From: Ferrimonas marina
GTDB taxonomy: Bacteria > Pseudomonadota > Gammaproteobacteria > Enterobacterales > Shewanellaceae
Length of the DNA: 64,000 bases
NCBI RefSeq assembly: GCF_900129905.1
Contig: NZ_FQXG01000001.1
Span: forward strand, 620,001-684,000
Direction: 5' to 3'
Part shown: positions 15,976 through 24,889 of the stretch, piece by piece
Numbering within the stretch: the stretch's first letter is position 1
How the letters are laid out: each line of letters opens with the position of its first letter
Position numbers and translations under genes: made by a program
The notes under the pieces: model-generated
Told to the model about the DNA's origin: nothing
Seen by the model: the letters and a program-made list of their open reading frames with translations, nothing else
Database searches by the model: none

Positions 15976-17426
15976 CAGTGGTATCCTCCCAACGCCGCCG
16001 CCATCACTACAAGGGTGGCCAGCAGCATCACCAGGCCCATTAGCGGACCAACAAATCTCAACCAAACGCCCCAGGGAATGCGGGCCACGCCCAGACAGCC
16101 CACCAGCGAAGCAGAGGTGGGGATCACCACGTTGGTGAGGCCATCCCCCAATTGAAACGCCAGTACCGACAGCTGCCGGCTCAACCCCAGCAGATCCGCC
16201 AGCGGCGCCATCAAGGGCATGGTCAGCGCCGCCTGGCCGGAGCCGGAGGAGACCAGCAGGTTAAAGCCGGACTGGAACCAGAACATGGTCGCCGCCGCAG
16301 CCGCTGGACTGAGCGGCTCCAAGGCCTGTGCTGCGCTATTGAGCAGGGTATTGAGTACCGAGGGGCTGTCCGGCGCATCGCCCCCCAACAGCAGCACCAC
16401 CCCTTTGGCCAGGGCCACCACCAGCACCGCCGGCACCAGCGCCGCGGCCCCCTCAACAAAGCGATGAGACAAGGTGTTAAGGCTATCGTAGCGCCCGCCC
16501 AGCCGGGCCAGCAGCCCAACCACCATGGCGAGGGCAAAGAACTGGGCGGCGATCTGAGGCAGGTAGTAGCCCTCGGCCATCACCCCCCAGCAAACCCAGG
16601 CCAGCCCCGTTAGCACCAGCAACAGGATGGTGCTGTCCAGCCAGGTCACGGGCTCAGACTGTGCCTCCCCGGCCTGATCGCGCCAATAGGCGTCAGCCTG
16701 GTAGCTCAAGGATCGCTCGGGCGAGAGCCGAACCCGGCGACCGTGGCGCCAGACGAAGGCCATCCCCAGCAGGGTCAGCCCTAGCCACACGCCGATCCGC
16801 AGCGACGCCCCGCTGAGCAGCGGTAGCCCGGCAATACCCTGGGCGATGGCCACGCTGAACGGGTTCATCCAGCTGGCGGCAAAACCCAGTTGGGTGGCCA
16901 GGTAACAGCAAGCCACCGCACTGAGACTGTCATAGCCCAGCCGCACCAGGGTGGGAACCAGGATCATGCAAAAGGCGATCGCCTCCTCGCCCATGCCAAA
17001 CACCGCCCCGGCAAAGGAGAACAAGGCAAACAGCAGCGGCAGCAACAGATCCTGACCACGTCGTCCCCGGGCCACCGCCGCCAGTACCGCGCGATCGATG
17101 CTGCCGGTGCCCAGCAGCACCCCAAAGGCGCCGCCCACCACCAACAGAAAGCCCGCCACACCGACGGCACTGCCCCATTTGCTGCCGGACACCAGCCCCT
17201 CAAACAGCAGATTGGCCAAGCCGATTTGACCGTCCTCGGCGAACAACGGCATCGGGTTGGGCTGCCCCTGCAGCTGGAAACTCCCCGCCAGCAGCTGGCT
17301 ACCCTCCGGGCCTAACTCAAACTGGCCCGCCGGCACCACAAAGGTACAGAGCCAGGCCAAGACCCCGATCAAACACAACAGCACGGTGGCATCGGGCATC
17401 ACCGGCCCGGCACGCTCACTCATCAC
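15975..17426 (-). CDS. YfcC-family permease (DcuC/ArcD-like superfamily)
   Basis: The 483-residue inner-membrane protein has about twelve hydrophobic segments. It starts ATVLLCLIGVLAWLCTFVVPAGQFE, typical of YfcC, with the family loop GMGEEAIAFCMILVPTLVRLGYDS. SGSGQAALTMPLMAPLADLLGL and TNVVIPTSASLVG lie in the second half. YfcC proteins are thought to move basic amino acids or small peptides. Its overlap with iadA suggests it imports the dipeptide that IadA splits or exchanges a product. AAGGAG precedes the ATG. Confidence 0.85.
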   Translation of the reverse strand: MMSERAGPVMPDATVLLCLIGVLAWLCTFVVPAGQFELGPEGSQLLAGSFQLQGQPNPMPLFAEDGQIGLANLLFEGLVSGSKWGSAVGVAGFLLVVGGAFGVLLGTGSIDRAVLAAVARGRRGQDLLLPLLFALFSFAGAVFGMGEEAIAFCMILVPTLVRLGYDSLSAVACCYLATQLGFAASWMNPFSVAIAQGIAGLPLLSGASLRIGVWLGLTLLGMAFVWRHGRRVRLSPERSLSYQADAYWRDQAGEAQSEPVTWLDSTILLLVLTGLAWVCWGVMAEGYYLPQIAAQFFALAMVVGLLARLGGRYDSLNTLSHRFVEGAAALVPAVLVVALAKGVVLLLGGDAPDSPSVLNTLLNSAAQALEPLSPAAAAATMFWFQSGFNLLVSSGSGQAALTMPLMAPLADLLGLSRQLSVLAFQLGDGLTNVVIPTSASLVGCLGVARIPWGVWLRFVGPLMGLVMLLATLVVMAAALGGYH

Positions 17427-17442
17427 CCGCTCCTTTCAGGCA

Positions 17443-17470
17443 GACAAAAGAAGGGGGCCGGTCAGCCCCC
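17443..17470 (-). terminator. Terminator after the TonB-dependent receptor gene
   Basis: On the minus strand, GGGGGC, loop TGACCG, GCCCCC is followed by TTCTTTTGT. It lies 20 bp past the receptor stop and separates it from yfcC-iadA. Confidence 0.75.
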
Positions 17471-17489
17471 ATGCTTTGATGCTCCGCAC

Positions 17490-20303
17490 TCAGAAGCGGT
17501 AGGTGTAGCTGACGCGGTAGTAGCGGCCCAGGATGTCGTGATTGAACACATCGACGTTCTGGCTGCTGCCGTAGACCACCGGCGCATCACGGTCGAACAG
17601 GTTCTCCACCGCCAGGCGCAGGGTGTGGTGTTCACCCAGGTCATAGCCGACCTGGGCATTGACCTTGGTCCAGGAGGGGACTTCGCGATCCGCGCTGATC
17701 CCCAGCCGCTCCAGGTCAAAGTCACTGAGGGCGTCCAGATCGTTGTCCTCGTAGCCACTGGTGTAAAGCGCGGTCATCGAGCCAAACCAGTCGTTACGGG
17801 CAAAGCGCAGGGTGGCACTGGCCAGGGTCTCCGGGTACTGGTAGCTGCCCGCCAGCTCCTCCTCACCGACGCTGGCGCTCTTCTGCCGCTTGAAGGAGAG
17901 CACGTGGGTGATGTCGGACAGCAGGGTCCAATCTACCCCCAGCGCGGTGAAATCCTGGCTGTAGGTCAGGTCCAGGCCGTGGGTCTCCTGGGTGCCCAGG
18001 TTTTGCAGCTGCAGGTGCACGTCGCCGTCCACCACCAGCGGCGTCAACGGGTTGCCGCTGTCGTCACAACGCACCGGTACCCCTTGTGGGTTTTGCGCCG
18101 GGACGCTGTCGCAAGAGAGCAGGCTGGGATCCGCCAACGCCTGCAGCAGGGTGAACTCCGGATCCACCGCCACCAGCTGCTCGTGCTCGAAGCGCCAGTA
18201 GTCCAGGGTCAGGGTGATGTCGTCGGTGGGGCTCAGGGCGAAGCCGGCGTTGTAGGAGTCCGCCTCCTCCGCCTGCAGCTCGGCATTACCGAACTCAATG
18301 GTATCGATGGAGAAATCCGAGGCGCCATCGCAGTCGGCGTAGCCCTCGGCGATGCCGGACTTACACTCCACCACGGCGCTGGAGAGCTTCACCCCGGCGC
18401 CCACCTGGGCCAGCGAGGGGGCACGGAAGGAGGAGGCCCAGGAGGCCCGCAGCACCAGGCTGTCCAGCGGGCGGTAGCGCAGCCCCACCTTGGGATTGAA
18501 GTCGCCGCCGAAATCGCTGTAGTGGTCGTAACGGCCGGCCAGCTGCATATCCAGGCTATCGGCCAGCGGGATCTGGAATTCGCCGTACAGCGCCCAGGTG
18601 GTGCGATCCGCCTCCACCCGGGTGGAGCCAAAGCGGATCACCTCCGGCTGGAAGCCGTTCTCAAAGGTGCCCTCCGCCAGCTCCGAGGGGATATCCTCCA
18701 GCTCTTCCCGACGTACCTCGCCACCGAAGGCAGCGGAGATGACTCCCGCCTGCCACTGGGCCAGATCGCCGGACAGGTTGAAGTCCCAGCTGTAGAGGCT
18801 CGACTCACCGTTGCGCGGTACCTGTTCGTAGATCAGATCCCAGGCGGCGGGGTCATTGACGCCATCGCCGCGACCGGCCCAGGCATCGTAAGGGCTGATC
18901 AACAGCCCCTCGCCGGGCTCACAGATAGAGCCGTCGGTGCACAACGCGCCATTAAGCGCCGCCTCCAGCTTGCTGCGGCTGGCGATCCCGGCGCTGCCCA
19001 GCTGTTCCGATTCACTGCGGGAGGCCGACAGTGCGGTCTCCCAGATCCAACTGCCCAGATCGCCGCGCAAACCGGTCACCACACGCCAGGACTGGGTTTC
19101 ATTCTCCACCAGGCGGGTGTCCGGCAGACGGCCGTAGATCTGGAAGCTGTCGTCGATGATGCCGCCGAAGGCGTCCTCGTAGAAGTCCACGAACGCCTGG
19201 CCGATCGGGTTGATGCTGCCATCCTCGTTGGTCAGGGCGGGATGGAGCTGATCCGGATTGCGGGGGTCGAAGAACGGCACCTCGATGCCATTCAGTGGCG
19301 CCGAGCTGGACTCCCCCTGCCCCTTGGTCTGGGAGAACATCAACTCGGTAAACCATTCGGTGCCGTTATCGAAGCCGTAGTTGTAGGTGGCGCCAGCGCC
19401 CCACTGCTCAAAGGCAGGCTCATAGGGGCGGTACTGGTTGCTGTTGTAGGCACAGTACTCGAAGAATCGCTCCGCCGGGTGGTCCGCATCTCGGTCGTCA
19501 AAGCGGATATCGTCAGGACAGTTGGGATCCACCTTGTCCTTGGCCAGATCGAAGAACAGGGTATTGTAGCTGGCCCAGGCGTGTTGCTTGCTGGGGAAGA
19601 AGCTCTCGGCAGTCTGCTCCCGGTCCCTCAGGTAGGTGGCATTGCGGTCGTAGTAGTCGGCAAACAGGGTCAGGTTGCTGTTGCCAAAGTTCTTGCCCCA
19701 CACCAGGTTGAGGTTCTTCTTGCTGTCGTCGCTGCTGGCTTCGGAGTCGCCGTAGCTGACGTTGAGCTCAAAGCCCTCGTAATCCTTCTTGAGGATGTAG
19801 TTGATCACCCCGGCTACCGCATCGGCACCGTACAGCGCCGACGCCCCGGTAGGCAGGATCTCGATACGATCAATAGCCGCCAGGGGGATGGCGTTAATGT
19901 CGACGAAGTTCTCCGAGCCAAAGGCAAAGGAGCTGACCGATACCCGCCGCCCGTTGATCAGGGTCAGGGTGGAAGACGCCCCCAGCCCGCGCAGGGAGCC
20001 GGCGGCCTGGCCCGCCGGCGAACTGCCCGACAGGGCGCCAGAGGCGGAGGTGGAGAACGTACCGGTGCCGCCGCGGGTCTGGCCGACCTCACGCAGCAGC
20101 TCCGACACCGAGTTGGCGGAGGAGCTTTTGATGTCCTCCGCATCGATGGTGACCAGGGGCTGAGCACCCTCCAGATCGACCCCCTTGATGCGGGAGCCGG
20201 TCACCTCGATGCGTTCGGGGGTGGATTCCTCGGCCGCCAAGGCCTGGGCAAGCGGAGACAGAGCGAAGCCGGCGGCAGCCAGCAGCAGCAACGGATTGTT
20301 CAT
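17490..20303 (-). CDS. TonB-dependent outer-membrane receptor
   Basis: The 937-residue protein has a signal peptide (MNNPLLLLAAAGFALSPLAQALA). The plug domain follows (ERIEVTGSRIKG, GLGASSTLTLINGRRV, IDRIEILPTGASALYGADAVAGVINYILKK). A 22-strand-type beta-barrel ends in the terminal aromatic RVSYTYRF. Receptors of this GSRIKG type in marine gammaproteobacteria usually import peptides or other oligomers by TonB energy. Its place between iadA-yfcC and an exported cyanophycinase-like enzyme suggests it takes up oligopeptides released outside. AAGGAAG precedes the ATG. No SusD-like partner is seen. Confidence 0.92.
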   Translation of the reverse strand: MNNPLLLLAAAGFALSPLAQALAAEESTPERIEVTGSRIKGVDLEGAQPLVTIDAEDIKSSSANSVSELLREVGQTRGGTGTFSTSASGALSGSSPAGQAAGSLRGLGASSTLTLINGRRVSVSSFAFGSENFVDINAIPLAAIDRIEILPTGASALYGADAVAGVINYILKKDYEGFELNVSYGDSEASSDDSKKNLNLVWGKNFGNSNLTLFADYYDRNATYLRDREQTAESFFPSKQHAWASYNTLFFDLAKDKVDPNCPDDIRFDDRDADHPAERFFEYCAYNSNQYRPYEPAFEQWGAGATYNYGFDNGTEWFTELMFSQTKGQGESSSAPLNGIEVPFFDPRNPDQLHPALTNEDGSINPIGQAFVDFYEDAFGGIIDDSFQIYGRLPDTRLVENETQSWRVVTGLRGDLGSWIWETALSASRSESEQLGSAGIASRSKLEAALNGALCTDGSICEPGEGLLISPYDAWAGRGDGVNDPAAWDLIYEQVPRNGESSLYSWDFNLSGDLAQWQAGVISAAFGGEVRREELEDIPSELAEGTFENGFQPEVIRFGSTRVEADRTTWALYGEFQIPLADSLDMQLAGRYDHYSDFGGDFNPKVGLRYRPLDSLVLRASWASSFRAPSLAQVGAGVKLSSAVVECKSGIAEGYADCDGASDFSIDTIEFGNAELQAEEADSYNAGFALSPTDDITLTLDYWRFEHEQLVAVDPEFTLLQALADPSLLSCDSVPAQNPQGVPVRCDDSGNPLTPLVVDGDVHLQLQNLGTQETHGLDLTYSQDFTALGVDWTLLSDITHVLSFKRQKSASVGEEELAGSYQYPETLASATLRFARNDWFGSMTALYTSGYEDNDLDALSDFDLERLGISADREVPSWTKVNAQVGYDLGEHHTLRLAVENLFDRDAPVVYGSSQNVDVFNHDILGRYYRVSYTYRF

Positions 20304-20468
20304 GAGTTCTTCCTTGTGAGCCGGTCATCAAGACCGTCGGATCCGGACGCAACAAGGGCGCCGGGGATCCGCTTCCATCAAAATGGGTCTATCAAGGGGG
20401 GCATGGTTGACGCCCCCAAGCACGGGCGGACTGAACCTGGGTTCAGCCGATGGGCCTAGCACTTGGGG
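20304..20468 (-). other. Structured leader between the 24-codon mini-gene and the TonB receptor
   Basis: On the minus strand these 165 bases hold several hairpins: CTGAACC-CA-GGTTCAG, then GGGGGC-nine bases-GCCCCC, then CGGTC-TTGAT-GACCG just before the receptor ribosome site. None is followed by a T-run, so they look more like RNA-stability or regulatory structures than terminators. The role is unknown. Confidence 0.45.
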
Positions 20469-20543
20469 TTATTCGTCAAACCACTCACTGAGGTAGAAGC
20501 TCTCGAAGTAGTAGTTTGACAGTGACGCGGCGTTTTTGAGCAT
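20469..20543 (-). CDS. 24-codon mini-gene encoding an aromatic, acidic peptide
   Basis: An ATG at 20543 opens 24 codons ending in TAA. The product begins MLKNAASLS and ends NYYFESFYLSEWFDE: seven aromatic residues and five acidic residues in 15. AGGA lies 4 bases before the ATG, with a further AGGAAG upstream. It is the first reading frame in the transcript leading to the TonB receptor gene. It could be a leader peptide controlling the receptor, a precursor for modification, or a secreted signal. No known family is recognised. No Arg codons are present, so it is not a simple arginine attenuator. Confidence 0.5.
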   Translation of the reverse strand: MLKNAASLSNYYFESFYLSEWFDE

Positions 20544-20689
20544 GACGTCCTGTCTTCCTGAAATCCGGTAACGAGGCCGGTCTGGTGACCAGCGCCTATA
20601 AACGAATACCTGCTCGTTGACCCTGATGTCAATAGCATGTTACCGACTAGTAATAGATCGATAACCTGTTGTGCATAATGGATTTGTAA

Positions 20690-22372
20690 GTGAATAATCA
20701 TTCAAAACTCGGCTCTGCCGTGCTGCTGTCGCTGGCCCTGGTGGCGCCCCTCAGTGCGACCCAGGCTAATACCCTGTTCCTGGTCGGTGGCGGGATGAAA
20801 AGCTGCGCCAGCCAAAACCTGGCCGCCTGCAACGCCGCTGCCCTGCCCGTCAATCTCGCCGAGGGGTCACGAACGGGCCTGCGCTTCTCACTCAGCGACG
20901 ACAATCTGGCCCGTGCCAGTGCCGCCAATCACTGGCACTCGGCTGAGCACGCTAAACAGGCACTTCAGCAGCTGCAAAGGCTCGCCAAGCGGCTGGGAAC
21001 CGACCCCGTGAGCAAGTCGTCGCTGCAGCAGGCCCTGCGCGAGCAGGACGACAGCAACGACTGGTACCAAAGCCTGTCTGATCAGCAGTGGTACCTGCTG
21101 CTTGACCGGCTGGAAGCGCCCCAGCTCGATGACCAGGGCGAACGGCTCAAGGAAAGCACCTGGCTGCAGTACAACCGGGATCCGCACACGCCCCAGCTGG
21201 TCGCCCGCTTCACCGAGCTGGCCGCCAAAGCGGGTGACAAAGCCGATGGCGAAGCGCCGCTGCTGCTGGTGATGACCAGCAGCGCCCGCGACCCCTTCGA
21301 GGCCCATGACTTCTACCTCAGCCTGTTTGCCAGTGCCGGCGCCCAGGTTCGCTGGTTGCCGCTGGATGCCAGCGTCCAGGCGGCCCGCCGAGACCGCGCC
21401 TGCGACCAATTGCCCCGCTACCGAGAGCAGGTCCAGGGCAATGCCGAGCGCCAGCGGATCTACCCAAAGCTGGCCCAGGCTCAACGGGCTCACTGCCAAC
21501 AGCCGCAGTTAGGCCTGGAGCTGCTGGCCCAGGCGGATGGCCTGTTCATCAATGGCGGCGATCAGTGGCTGACCTGGCAGGCACTGCGCCACCCCGATGG
21601 CGGCGATACCCCGGAGCTTGCGCTGATCAAACAGCGAGTGGCCAAGGGCACTCTGGTGGTGGGCGGCACCAGTGCCGGTACCGCGGTGCAAGCCAGTGGC
21701 GTGATGATTAGCAATGGCAGCAACCTCAGCGCCCTGCGCGATGGCCCTGTCGATGCACCGCCACCGGCCCGGGATTGCGACGGCGGCCCGGCTTGCGATG
21801 GACTGGCCGGCGACCAACTGACCTTTAACCCACAAGGTGGACTGGGCCTGTTCATCCCGGGCCTGACCGACACCCACTTCTCCGAGCGAGGTCGACAGCT
21901 GCGCCTGGCCATCCTGGCCAACCAGACACAGGTGCCTATCGCCGTGGGGGTCGACGAAAACACCGCACTGGAGGTGAGCGGCAACCGTTGGCAGGTGTTG
22001 GGTCAAGGGGGCGTTTGGATTTGGCAAAGCGCGCTGCAGCGCAGCCACTACCTGCGCCCCGGGGACACGGCTACGTGGCAGGCCGACACCCTGGCCGTCG
22101 AGCTGGGTCAGGTCAATTCCGGCCCCCACCCGGGCCCCTCCATCGAGCAATCCGTGCAGCTGGATACCGATCAGATCCATCAACTGGCCCAGCAACTCTG
22201 TCAGCAACAAGGCACCCTGGCGCAGGGGCATATCGACCTCGGGGACAGTGCCCTGTTGGTCTCCCTCAAAGCCGATGGGCAAACCCACTTTTCGCCGGAT
22301 CCCTCCGGCTGCAGCTACCGGGATCTGAGCCTCAGTATCGTGCCTTACCCCATCAGCCAAGAGGATGATTAG
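20690..22372 (+). CDS. Exported cyanophycinase-family peptidase (S51)
   Basis: The 560-residue protein begins with a signal peptide ending near ATQANT. The S51 fold starts with LFLVGGGMKSC. The nucleophile motif is TLVVGGTSAGTAVQ (Ser in GTSAG). TDTHFSERGRQLRLAI and AVGVDENTALEV are the other S51 signatures. Cyanophycinases cut the cyanophycin backbone to beta-Asp-Arg dipeptides. At 560 residues it is about twice the size of intracellular CphB, with insertions between the first strand and the Ser motif and a C-terminal extension. Start is a GTG with a weak ribosome site, overlapped by an ArgR-type palindrome. It diverges from the mini-gene and receptor. Confidence 0.88.
   Translation: MNNHSKLGSAVLLSLALVAPLSATQANTLFLVGGGMKSCASQNLAACNAAALPVNLAEGSRTGLRFSLSDDNLARASAANHWHSAEHAKQALQQLQRLAKRLGTDPVSKSSLQQALREQDDSNDWYQSLSDQQWYLLLDRLEAPQLDDQGERLKESTWLQYNRDPHTPQLVARFTELAAKAGDKADGEAPLLLVMTSSARDPFEAHDFYLSLFASAGAQVRWLPLDASVQAARRDRACDQLPRYREQVQGNAERQRIYPKLAQAQRAHCQQPQLGLELLAQADGLFINGGDQWLTWQALRHPDGGDTPELALIKQRVAKGTLVVGGTSAGTAVQASGVMISNGSNLSALRDGPVDAPPPARDCDGGPACDGLAGDQLTFNPQGGLGLFIPGLTDTHFSERGRQLRLAILANQTQVPIAVGVDENTALEVSGNRWQVLGQGGVWIWQSALQRSHYLRPGDTATWQADTLAVELGQVNSGPHPGPSIEQSVQLDTDQIHQLAQQLCQQQGTLAQGHIDLGDSALLVSLKADGQTHFSPDPSGCSYRDLSLSIVPYPISQEDD
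20691..20704. promoter_or_regulatory. ArgR-type operator (ARG box) over the cyanophycinase start
   Basis: TGAATAATCATTCA is a perfect palindrome and a full match to the ArgR core TGAATnnnnATTCA. It covers the last two bases of the GTG start and codons 2-5. A weaker second half-match (TGCATAATGGATTT, 20672-20685) lies upstream. Control by arginine would suit an enzyme releasing arginine-containing dipeptides. Confidence 0.6.
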
Positions 22373-22461
22373 TCACCTTAAGTGACTGTTCATTCGAGCA
22401 CTTTCGCTTGCGTGTCGAGTCTGGCATGTTATGGGTTTGCCCCATTCTGAAGGATTAGAAG

Positions 22462-23745
22462 ATGAAAACTCGCGTTGCGCTGGCCCTGGCGGCCCAGCTG
22501 GTTGTGACCGCCCCGGCCTGGGCCCAGCAGACCCTGATCCACGCCGGTAGCCTGATCGACGGCGTTAATGACGCCGCTCGCCAACGGGTCTCGGTGGTGG
22601 TGGAAGACAACCGCATCGTCGCCATCGAAAGCGGCTTTGTCGATGCCCAGGCCAGCCAGCAGCTGATCGACCTGTCGGACTACACCCTGATGCCCGGCTT
22701 GATGGACATGCACACCCACGTCGATGGGGTCACCAACGCCGAGAGCTACACCGAGGGCTTTTTCAAAGACCCGGCCTATTTTGCCCTGCGTGCCACCACC
22801 TACGCCGAGGCCACCCTGATGGCGGGCTTCACCACGGTGCGAAACCTCGGCGGTGACGTCAGCCTGGCGATGCGCGATGCCATCAACGAAGGGCATATCC
22901 AGGGTCCGCGGATCTACGCCGCCGGTAAGTCGATCGCCACCACCGGTGGCCATGCCGATCCCACCAACGGCATCAACCGTCACCTGCGCACGCTGGAGGG
23001 GGATCCCACCCCGGAACGCGGCGTGATCAACGGCCCCTACCAGGCCCGTCAAGCGGTGCGCCAGCGCTACAAGGAGGGCTCTGACGTGATCAAGTTGACG
23101 GTAACCGGCGGGGTGTTGAGCCTGGCCAAGAGTGGCCACAACCCGCAGTTCATGGACGATGAGCTGGAAGGGATCATGGACGCGGCCAAGGACTACGGCT
23201 TTGTCGTGGCGGTGCATGCCCACGGAGCCGAGGGGATGAAGCGGGCGGTGAAGGCCGGGGTGCATTCGGTTGAACACGGCACCTTTATGGACGACGAGGT
23301 GATGGCGCTGATGAAGCAGCACGGCACCTATTATGTCCCCACCATCACCGCCGGTCGCTGGGTGGCCGAGCATGCCGATCAATACCCCGCCATTGTTCAG
23401 CCCAAGGCGCGCCTGGTGGGGCCGCAGATCCAGAAGACCTTCGCCAAGGCTTACGCCGCAGGCGTGCCCATCGCCTTCGGCACCGATGCCGGGGTGTTTC
23501 CCCATGGCCTCAATGGCCGCGAGTTCGGCTACATGGTCGAGGCAGGCATGCCCGCCATGGCCGCGATCCAGTCCGCCACTATGGGCGGTGCCCGCTTGCT
23601 GCGCATCGACCAGGAGTTGGGCTCGGTGGAGGTGGGTAAGCTGGCAGATCTGGTGGCGGTAAAGGGCAACCCACTGGAGCAGATCAGTCTGATGGAATCG
23701 GTCACGTTCGTGATGAAGGATGGCGAGGTGGTCAAAGCTCCCTAG
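22462..23745 (+). CDS. Exported amidohydrolase, Xaa-Arg/Xaa-Pro dipeptidase type
   Basis: The 427-residue protein has a signal peptide ([21 protein letters not shown]) and an amidohydrolase barrel. [11 protein letters not shown] gives the HxH metal motif, and [10 protein letters not shown] holds the lysine expected to be carboxylated. AVHAHG and SVEHGTF give the next His ligands, and [11 protein letters not shown] the metal Asp. Periplasmic members of this group studied elsewhere hydrolyse L-Xaa-L-Arg/Lys or Xaa-Pro dipeptides. It follows the cyanophycinase gene by 89 bp in the same direction and probably acts on its products or similar peptides. Hydrolysis of beta-Asp-Arg itself is not established. 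Confidence 0.85.
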   Translation: MKTRVALALAAQLVVTAPAWAQQTLIHAGSLIDGVNDAARQRVSVVVEDNRIVAIESGFVDAQASQQLIDLSDYTLMPGLMDMHTHVDGVTNAESYTEGFFKDPAYFALRATTYAEATLMAGFTTVRNLGGDVSLAMRDAINEGHIQGPRIYAAGKSIATTGGHADPTNGINRHLRTLEGDPTPERGVINGPYQARQAVRQRYKEGSDVIKLTVTGGVLSLAKSGHNPQFMDDELEGIMDAAKDYGFVVAVHAHGAEGMKRAVKAGVHSVEHGTFMDDEVMALMKQHGTYYVPTITAGRWVAEHADQYPAIVQPKARLVGPQIQKTFAKAYAAGVPIAFGTDAGVFPHGLNGREFGYMVEAGMPAMAAIQSATMGGARLLRIDQELGSVEVGKLADLVAVKGNPLEQISLMESVTFVMKDGEVVKAP

Positions 23746-23781
23746 CCCGACCAGGCCTCAGTATCTCAGTAGCAACTGCTT

Positions 23782-23806
23782 GCGGCAGGCCCACTCGGCC
23801 TGCCGC
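23782..23806 (+). terminator. Terminator-like hairpin after the amidohydrolase gene
   Basis: GCGGCAGGC, loop CCACTCG, GCCTGCCGC, followed by CATTATTTA. The stem is strong but the T-run is poor. It marks the right end of the putative cyanophycin locus. Confidence 0.5.
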
Positions 23807-23919
23807 CATTATTTAACCGTGTGCCAACTGCACAAATGCGAACCCCATTCGCGACATCAGCTTCACCGGCTGATAGTCTCCGCCCCATCCTCAGTAAACC
23901 CATCGAAGGTACCCTTATC

Positions 23920-24300
23920 ATGCGGATCCGTATCGCTTTTCTACTGGCACTGCTGACCCTGACCGGCTGCAGCAGCCTGGACCAATCCCTCAGAGAGGGA
24001 CGGACCGGCACCGTAGAGCAGGGCCAAGCCTCCTTCTACGCTGATAAGTACCAGGGCCGAACCACCGCCAATGGTGAGCGCTTTGATCAGCAGGCGATGA
24101 CCGCCGCCCACAAGACCCTGCCCTTTGGCACCCGGGTCCGGGTCACTAACCTCAACAACGGCAAGCAGATCGTGGTACGGATTAATGACCGCGGTCCCTT
24201 TGTTCGCGGCCGCATCATCGATCTTAGCTATCGCGGCTTTAGCCAGCTTGCCAGCCCCAGCGAGGGATTGATCCCGGTTAAGATGGAGGTGCTGCCCTAG
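23920..24300 (+). CDS. RlpA-family septal ring lipoprotein (double-psi beta-barrel)
   Basis: The 126-residue protein has a lipoprotein signal (LLTLTGC) and one RlpA double-psi beta-barrel domain. The signatures are GQASFYADKYQGRTTANGERFD, LPFGTRVRVTNLNNGK and VRINDRGPFVRGRIIDLSY, including the catalytic-type Asp. RlpA proteins cleave naked glycan strands at division sites. This one lacks the C-terminal SPOR domain of full RlpA, so septal targeting would differ. Start at 23920 follows GAAGG. Confidence 0.9.
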   Translation: MRIRIAFLLALLTLTGCSSLDQSLREGRTGTVEQGQASFYADKYQGRTTANGERFDQQAMTAAHKTLPFGTRVRVTNLNNGKQIVVRINDRGPFVRGRIIDLSYRGFSQLASPSEGLIPVKMEVLP

Positions 24301-24358
24301 CCTGCCAAAACGGGCGGGGTGGCCATGGCGTTTACCGCCATTGCACTCGCGCTACTCC

Positions 24359-24889
24359 TTAACCCGTGGGGGTCATGTTGCAGCCGCACACGGCGCAATT
24401 GGGCAGAAACAGCAAGATGGCCACATCCTGTTCTTCATCCCGTTCCAGAAAACGCAGGGTCATGGTGTGGGTTTCCCCCTGGGCCTGGTTGCGTTGACCA
24501 AAGGCGGCCATGTTGCGCATGTGCTGGGGCATCTGGGTTTGTTCCGCCTCCAGGGTCAGTGCGCTTTGCGACAGCGACAGGGCCAGTAGTTTGCCCTGGT
24601 GCTGCTCTGACAGGATCTGGCCGCGCATCGACAGCTCCCCCAGTGGATCCCCCTGCTCGCTGAAGTAGCGGTAGAGGATGGAGGCCCGGTCACCCTGCAG
24701 CAGGAAGTTGGCCAGTACCTGGAAGCGAGGGCCAGCCTCGCCCTGGTCATCCAGCTCCAGCAACTCGCCACGGCAGGACAGCACCATATCCAAATCCGGC
24801 GTCGTCAGCCTGGGCCAGTGCCATAGCCCCCAGGCCAGCAGCACGGCGGCAAGGATCAGCCCCACAACCCCTTTGCTTATCCTATTCAC
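24359..24889 (-). CDS. Single-span membrane protein paired with a ToxR-like regulator (ToxS-like position)
   Basis: The 176-residue protein has one N-terminal membrane helix (GVVGLILAAVLLAWGLWHW) and a periplasmic domain. The C-terminal end is cysteine-rich (CAVCGC). Sequence similarity to a named family is not evident. It overlaps the end of the ToxR-like gene by 8 bases and has the topology of ToxS-type partners, which stabilise the periplasmic domain of their regulator. The cysteines might sense redox state or metal; that is speculation. Confidence 0.6.
   Translation of the reverse strand: MNRISKGVVGLILAAVLLAWGLWHWPRLTTPDLDMVLSCRGELLELDDQGEAGPRFQVLANFLLQGDRASILYRYFSEQGDPLGELSMRGQILSEQHQGKLLALSLSQSALTLEAEQTQMPQHMRNMAAFGQRNQAQGETHTMTLRFLERDEEQDVAILLFLPNCAVCGCNMTPTG

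Noticed and set aside
14791-16155. 454-codon plus-strand frame across iadA and yfcC
   Set aside because: Antisense shadow of two well-recognised genes.
17538-20459. 973-codon open frame on the plus strand, antisense to the TonB receptor
   Set aside because: It has no domain resemblance, low-complexity Val/Gly/Gln/Arg composition and no ribosome site. Such long antisense frames arise from GC-rich codon bias of the real gene on the minus strand.
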